Below are positions 5,783 to 8,440 of a stretch of 8,440 nucleotides of DNA, one piece after another (the stretch's first letter is position 1; every line of letters begins with the position of its first letter). The notes below the pieces were generated by a model, which was given only the letters and a program-made list of their open reading frames with translations, was not told the DNA's origin and ran no database searches. The stretch is from Flavobacteriales bacterium. Lineage in GTDB: Bacteria; Bacteroidota; Bacteroidia; Flavobacteriales_D; Parvicellaceae. Location: NCBI GenBank assembly GCA_026993705.1, contig JALWSJ010000060.1, forward strand, positions 1 through 8,440. Reading direction: 5' to 3'. The translations under genes and the position numbers were made by a program.

Positions 5783-7066
5783 CTAAAACTTAGAATCCTC
5801 CGCTTTCATAACTCTTTTTTCATACGAAATTAACACGCGATAAATAATCCCCCCATAAACAGCATAAGAGATTAAATTTATAAACATAAAAACATACATA
5901 AACTGTTGTATTCCTATATCACCTAACCGATATAGAGCCAAAATCAATAAAAAGTGTAAAATTTGCCAGAAACTATTTAACTTAATTCTTTCTAAACTAA
6001 TCAATAATACGGAAAATGGGGATACTACGAAACTAACAGCAAACGAAAAGATAAGAATCCGCGACATTTCACTTGCCAACATCCACTCCTTGCCAAAAGC
6101 TATGGTGAAAATAGTATCACTAAAAAAGTAAATAATAATAGTTCCCAAAAGCGACAATCCGGCAAGAACAAAAAACAAACTCTTCACTAGCGGAAAAATT
6201 GACTCTTTCTTATGTGCCTTTTCGGCTGTTTTCTGCAACAAGACCTGTGATATTGCTACCGAGACCAAAGCCAAAGGTATGGCTAAAACCATTCTACTCA
6301 ATCCAAATTGCCCAACTATTTGTTCAGTGTAAACCCCTCCTATTATGATTATTGGCAAATTGGCACTTAATGTATTCAGAAGCGTAGGCAACATACTATA
6401 AAGCGGAAAATCCTTATAGCGAATAAATTCTTTTTTTATCTCCTTTAACTCTATATCCTCCAGCGAAAACCCTGATTTCTTGACCTGAAAAACGTGAGCA
6501 ATAAAATTAAATAAATCACCGATTATACTTCCAATAATCAACCCGTTACCTGAAAAAGCCTTAGACGTTATCTGCGTTACACCTTCTGTACTACGTCGTA
6601 AAAATTTATTGTAAGCCACCGCCTTAAACCGCTTTTTACGCGTCAACCAAACCCCCATAGATGTATAAGCTCCGATAAAAAAGACACTTAAAGGTACAAA
6701 ATTTAACCACGGCAAAATATCCATCGGCAAATTAAACAATTCCAAAAACTCCTCTCCTGCCAACGTAAAAACAACAAAGAAAACAATAGCAAAAACAAAA
6801 CTACTCAACACTGCTCCACTCAAAAGATTAACAGCAGACTTATCCTCTTTGGGAATAACCACCACTCTTGCGTAATTCAGATGAACAAACGATACCAAAA
6901 TAGAAACAATACTCAAATACACATCAAATCGTCCGGTTTCCGTATCGGTATAAATACGACGAATAACAGGCTGAATAGCAATCGGAATCAATTGAGCCAA
7001 TACCGTCCCCACGATAAGAACCGAGGAATTTTTAATAAAATCCGATTGAAAAAGTTTTTTTATCAC
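5783..7066 (-). CDS. Polysaccharide flippase-like membrane protein (Wzx type, MOP superfamily)
   Basis: This 427-residue protein should carry undecaprenyl-linked glycan units from the inner to the outer face of the cytoplasmic membrane, feeding the polymerase. The N-terminus FIKNSSVLIVGTVLAQLIPI (10-29) and RRIYTDTETGRFDVYLSIVS (36-55) are characteristic of Polysacc_synt family exporters. So is the second-half start RYKDFPLYSMLPTLLNTLS (216-234), followed by IVGQFGLSRMVLAIPLALVS (250-269). About 12 hydrophobic segments are visible. They are in two halves split by a charged stretch near 195-215, matching the family's length and fold. The start is GTG at 7066. The upstream ATG at 7080 meets a stop after three codons. 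No Shine-Dalgarno is seen, as usual in this phylum. It is the first gene of the polysaccharide block. Confidence 0.88.
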   Translation of the reverse strand: MIKKLFQSDFIKNSSVLIVGTVLAQLIPIAIQPVIRRIYTDTETGRFDVYLSIVSILVSFVHLNYARVVVIPKEDKSAVNLLSGAVLSSFVFAIVFFVVFTLAGEEFLELFNLPMDILPWLNFVPLSVFFIGAYTSMGVWLTRKKRFKAVAYNKFLRRSTEGVTQITSKAFSGNGLIIGSIIGDLFNFIAHVFQVKKSGFSLEDIELKEIKKEFIRYKDFPLYSMLPTLLNTLSANLPIIIIGGVYTEQIVGQFGLSRMVLAIPLALVSVAISQVLLQKTAEKAHKKESIFPLVKSLFFVLAGLSLLGTIIIYFFSDTIFTIAFGKEWMLASEMSRILIFSFAVSFVVSPFSVLLISLERIKLNSFWQILHFLLILALYRLGDIGIQQFMYVFMFINLISYAVYGGIIYRVLISYEKRVMKAEDSKF

Positions 7067-7136
7067 GCTACAGTAACATTCTTGAACTTGCGAAGATAAG
7101 TATATTTTAGAAAGACATCTCTTTGGGTAATAATTA

Positions 7137-7281
7137 TTAGGGCGTTCCCTTTACGGCATTAAACACTTGTTTCGTTCACACTACACAACTATTAAACGCC
7201 GTAAAGGTCGGGCTATCCACTATATCTTTTGGGTTGCATATACGCAACAACCCAAAAGGATGCCGTTTCTATCCCTAACGC
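7137..7281 (+). repeat. Structured two-hairpin repeat, copy 2 (inverted relative to copy 1)
   Basis: On the plus strand it begins TTAGGGCGTTCCC (7137) and ends ATCCCTAACGC (7281), with pairable TTAGGG/CCCTAA ends (7137-7142, 7273-7278). Hairpin I: CCTTTACGGC (7148-7157) pairs perfectly with GCCGTAAAGG (7198-7207). Next is the shared box GGTCGGGCTATC. Hairpin II: CTTTTGGGTTG (7226-7236) pairs with CAACCCAAAAG (7248-7258). Compared with copy 1, stem I differs almost completely and stem II has a paired G-C to T-A exchange, yet both remain fully complementary. It sits divergently in the upstream region of the flippase gene and overlaps no coding frame I trust. Confidence 0.8.
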
Positions 7282-7593
7282 AGCAGAGATAAGTGCAATG
7301 AAAATGGAATTTAGTATTCTTAGATATCATCTCTATCTAAAAATTCATAACAAAACACGACAAGTTAACCGAAAACGCAAAAGTAGTTCAAGAAAAAACT
7401 GACAGAAAAGACATACTACTGAACACAAAAAACAAATATAGTTCACCCATAAAAACACCACACCAACAAACTAACAAACTAAATTACTGTAAGTTAACCG
7501 TGTTCTCATATTTTCTAACCACCAACAAAAACTTTTTTGGTTCAATAATTGACAAGAAAAGGTCAAACACAAAACACAAAAAAAATAAACATT
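7282..7593. other. 312-nt intergenic region between repeat and phasin-like gene
   Basis: The region is A-rich on the plus strand and carries no plausible gene. The 10-nt motif AAGTTAACCG occurs twice (about 7363-7372 and 7492-7501). Its core GTTAAC is also in the 3220-3229 palindrome. A possible leftward promoter lies at 7433-7466. For the rightward phasin-like gene I see only poor matches to the -7 box (TATTTTCT near 7510). Confidence 0.5.
7433..7466 (-). promoter_or_regulatory. Candidate promoter for the polysaccharide block
   Basis: On the minus strand TTG (7466-7464), a 23-nt spacer and TATATTTG (7440-7433) fit the TTG / TAnnTTTG pattern. The spacer is at the long end of the 17-23 range described for Flavobacterium. 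A transcript from here would carry a leader of about 360 nt that includes the antisense strand of the structured repeat before reaching the flippase gene. The background is AT-rich, so a chance match is quite possible. Confidence 0.3.
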
Positions 7594-8091
7594 ATGGACT
7601 TAATTAAAACATTAGCTTACGCAGGACTTGGTTTAACAGCTGAAACTAACGAAAAACTAAAAGAAAAATTTGAAGCACTTGTAGAAGCAGGAAAGAAAGC
7701 AGATAAAGAAGGAAAAAACTTAGTAGGAGATTTCTTCAAAACAATTGACACGACTAAAGAAGATTTTGAAACTAAACTAGAGCAAAACAAAGCTAAATTA
7801 GAAGATAAATTTCCTTTCCTTAAAGATATGGAAGAGAAGATTAATAAGTCAAAAGAGGAATTGACTTCTAAAATTAACGATACTAAAAATGACTTAACTG
7901 AAAAAGCTAAATCGGTAAAAGAAGACCTTACTAACAAAGCTAAATCGGCTCAAGAAGATATTACCAGTAAAGTAAAATCTACAACTGAGGATTTGACAAA
8001 CAAAGCGAAGTCAGCAAAAAAAGACATAGAAAACAAAGTAGCTGACATTACTAAAAAAGAAACTAAAAAAACTGAAACTAAAAAGAAATAA
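7594..8091 (+). CDS. Phasin-like protein with 11-residue-repeat tail
   Basis: The 165-residue, lysine-rich, cysteine-free protein has two parts. Residues 1-52, starting LIKTLAYAGLGLTAETNEKL (3-22) and continuing with FEALVEAGKKADKEGKNLVGDFF, resemble the N-terminal helix of phasin (PhaF/PhaI-like) proteins, which coat polyhydroxyalkanoate granules. Residues 90-155 are six 11-residue repeats such as LTNKAKSAQED, an amphipathic pattern like group-3 LEA proteins and apolipoproteins. A Lys/Thr-rich end follows. There is no signal peptide or membrane span, so it is probably cytoplasmic and binds granules, membrane or DNA. I chose the ATG at 7594 over an in-frame TTG at 7549 because the family motif starts there. 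It is monocistronic, with a terminator 27 nt after the stop. The granule link is inferred; no PHA synthesis gene is present. Confidence 0.75.
   Translation: MDLIKTLAYAGLGLTAETNEKLKEKFEALVEAGKKADKEGKNLVGDFFKTIDTTKEDFETKLEQNKAKLEDKFPFLKDMEEKINKSKEELTSKINDTKNDLTEKAKSVKEDLTNKAKSAQEDITSKVKSTTEDLTNKAKSAKKDIENKVADITKKETKKTETKKK
7861..8058 (+). repeat. Six 33-nt coding repeats (11-residue periodicity)
   Basis: In-frame 33-nt units encode LTSKINDTKND, LTEKAKSVKED, LTNKAKSAQED, ITSKVKSTTED, LTNKAKSAKKD and IENKVADITKK (residues 90-155). The middle units share the core AAAGCTAAATCGG at DNA level, which suggests recent unit duplication. The outer units have diverged. The period of 11 suits a long amphipathic helix with a regular face. 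This is a coding repeat, not a CRISPR array. Confidence 0.8.
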
Positions 8092-8117
8092 TCCTTGTTT
8101 TTAGTTTAGTTTGACTT

Positions 8118-8150
8118 AAAAAGCCTGCTGATTTTCAGTAGGTTTTTTTT
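8118..8150 (+). terminator. Rho-independent terminator of the phasin-like gene
   Basis: CCTGCTGA (8124-8131) pairs with TCAGTAGG (8135-8142), with one G-T wobble and a short T loop. The stem is preceded by an A run and followed directly by eight Ts (8143-8150). The A tract and T tract could also make it work in the opposite direction. It lies 27 nt after the stop codon. Confidence 0.88.
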
Positions 8151-8245
8151 GTTTTCAAACTTGTATTGATACCATTTTAACATTTAAACGAGACTTTTAA
8201 AGCGTTCCACCCCATTTATACTTCATTACATTTTATTTCCATAAC

Positions 8246-8307
8246 GAGTGCTATACAGAGAAAGTATTCATCGTCTAAAGAAACTAAAACTTACTTTCTA
8301 TACACTC
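8246..8307 (+). repeat. 34-nt dispersed repeat, copy 2, within an inverted repeat
   Basis: Positions 8266-8299 match 3139-3172 at 31 of 34 bases. Here the unit is framed by inverted arms: AGAAAGTA (8259-8266) with TACTTTCT (8292-8299), and further out GAGTG (8246-8250) with CACTC (8303-8307). The conserved bases would thus form the loop of a hairpin. The arms are less well kept around copy 1, so the conserved element is mainly the loop sequence. There is no coding potential. The stretch 8151-8245 shows nothing else recognisable. Confidence 0.6.
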
Positions 8308-8336
8308 ATTTCACTCGCCTTTAGATTTGCATCAGA

Positions 8337-8367
8337 TTGATAAAGGTAAAATTATTCATTAATTTTG
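8337..8367 (+). promoter_or_regulatory. Rightward promoter at the window edge
   Basis: TTG (8337-8339), a 20-nt spacer and TAATTTTG (8360-8367) match both Bacteroidota promoter elements with good spacing. Transcription would start near 8372-8376, about 15-20 nt before a very strong Shine-Dalgarno sequence. The gene it serves lies beyond the right edge or is very short. Confidence 0.6.
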
Positions 8368-8390
8368 TATTCAATTTTCAATAAAAAGAG

Positions 8391-8433
8391 GGAGGTGAAC
8401 TTCTTGTCTCGCTATACTGAAATGTATATCTAA
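8391..8433 (+). promoter_or_regulatory. Perfect Shine-Dalgarno sequence with a 9-codon frame
   Basis: GGAGGTGA (8391-8398) is fully complementary to the usual 16S rRNA 3' tail (TCACCTCC). Five bases later a TTG opens a 9-codon frame ending TAA (8404-8433; reads SRYTEMYI after the start). Bacteroidota genes rarely use such sites. It could be a leader peptide, a regulatory ribosome-binding site ahead of a gene outside the window, or chance in an A/G-rich stretch. The 9-codon frame on its own is weak evidence of translation. Confidence 0.4.
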
Positions 8434-8440
8434 CGTATTA

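Noticed and set aside
7091..7098. TATCTTCG on the minus strand as the -7 box for the flippase gene
   Set aside because: One mismatch falls in the TTTG core and no TTG lies at suitable spacing. The site at 7433-7466 is a somewhat better candidate.
1717..7136. The segment between the inverted repeats as a composite transposon or invertible segment
   Set aside because: There is no transposase or recombinase gene, no target-site duplication, and the two repeats share too little continuous identity for efficient recombination. Their stems look selected for folding rather than as transposon ends.
7549..7593. TTG start at 7549 for the phasin-like gene
   Set aside because: The 15 added residues are a polar Lys/Thr/Asn run unlike the family. 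The ATG at 7594 directly starts the hydrophobic phasin-type helix.
7861..8058. Regular 33-nt spacing suggesting a CRISPR array
   Set aside because: The units are contiguous, in frame and encode an 11-residue protein repeat. There are no unique spacers and no cas genes.

Overview
The window comes from a low-GC member of the Bacteroidota, most likely family Flavobacteriaceae. Three lines of evidence agree: the 5' part of a Bacteroidota-type 16S rRNA gene, promoters of the TTG / TAnnTTTG type instead of -35/-10 boxes, and protein families and signal-peptide style typical of flavobacteria. The genus cannot be fixed from about 450 nt of 16S.

Layout, left to right. The left end (1-451) is the 5' end of a 16S rRNA gene read leftwards, so the rest of the rRNA operon lies outside the window. 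Its control region (about 550-752) holds a boxA-like element and two tandem promoters, each with exactly 19 nt between TTG and TATCTTTG. Next, also on the minus strand, comes an exported leucine-rich-repeat protein (876-1619) with no normal start codon. It is followed by a structured repeat (1564-1716), a thiamine-phosphate-synthase/TenI-like protein (1713-2306) and a SiaC/DUF1987 protein (2311-2703). The last two form a tight pair. A 536-nt AT-rich gap (2704-3239) carries two CATAGC hairpins and a 34-nt repeat. Then a surface-polysaccharide block runs on the minus strand, in transcription order: Wzx-type flippase (7066-5783), Wzy-type membrane polymerase (5621-4392) and a GT4-like glycosyltransferase (4376-3240). 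A second, inverted copy of the structured repeat sits upstream of it (7137-7281). On the plus strand a phasin-like protein with an 11-residue-repeat tail (7594-8091) ends at a clear terminator. The right edge holds the second copy of the 34-nt repeat, a good promoter and an unusually perfect Shine-Dalgarno sequence, but no gene that can be read.

How the genes work together: flippase, polymerase and glycosyltransferase make a partial Wzx/Wzy cell-surface glycan module. The sugar-nucleotide genes and the initiating transferase are not here. The SiaC-like and ThiE-like genes look co-transcribed, but their functional link is unclear. The most notable non-coding signal is the pair of about 150-nt repeats. 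They share invariant boxes while their hairpin stems differ in sequence and stay perfectly paired, which suggests selection for RNA or DNA structure. One copy supplies the stop codon of one gene and the only canonical start codon of the next.
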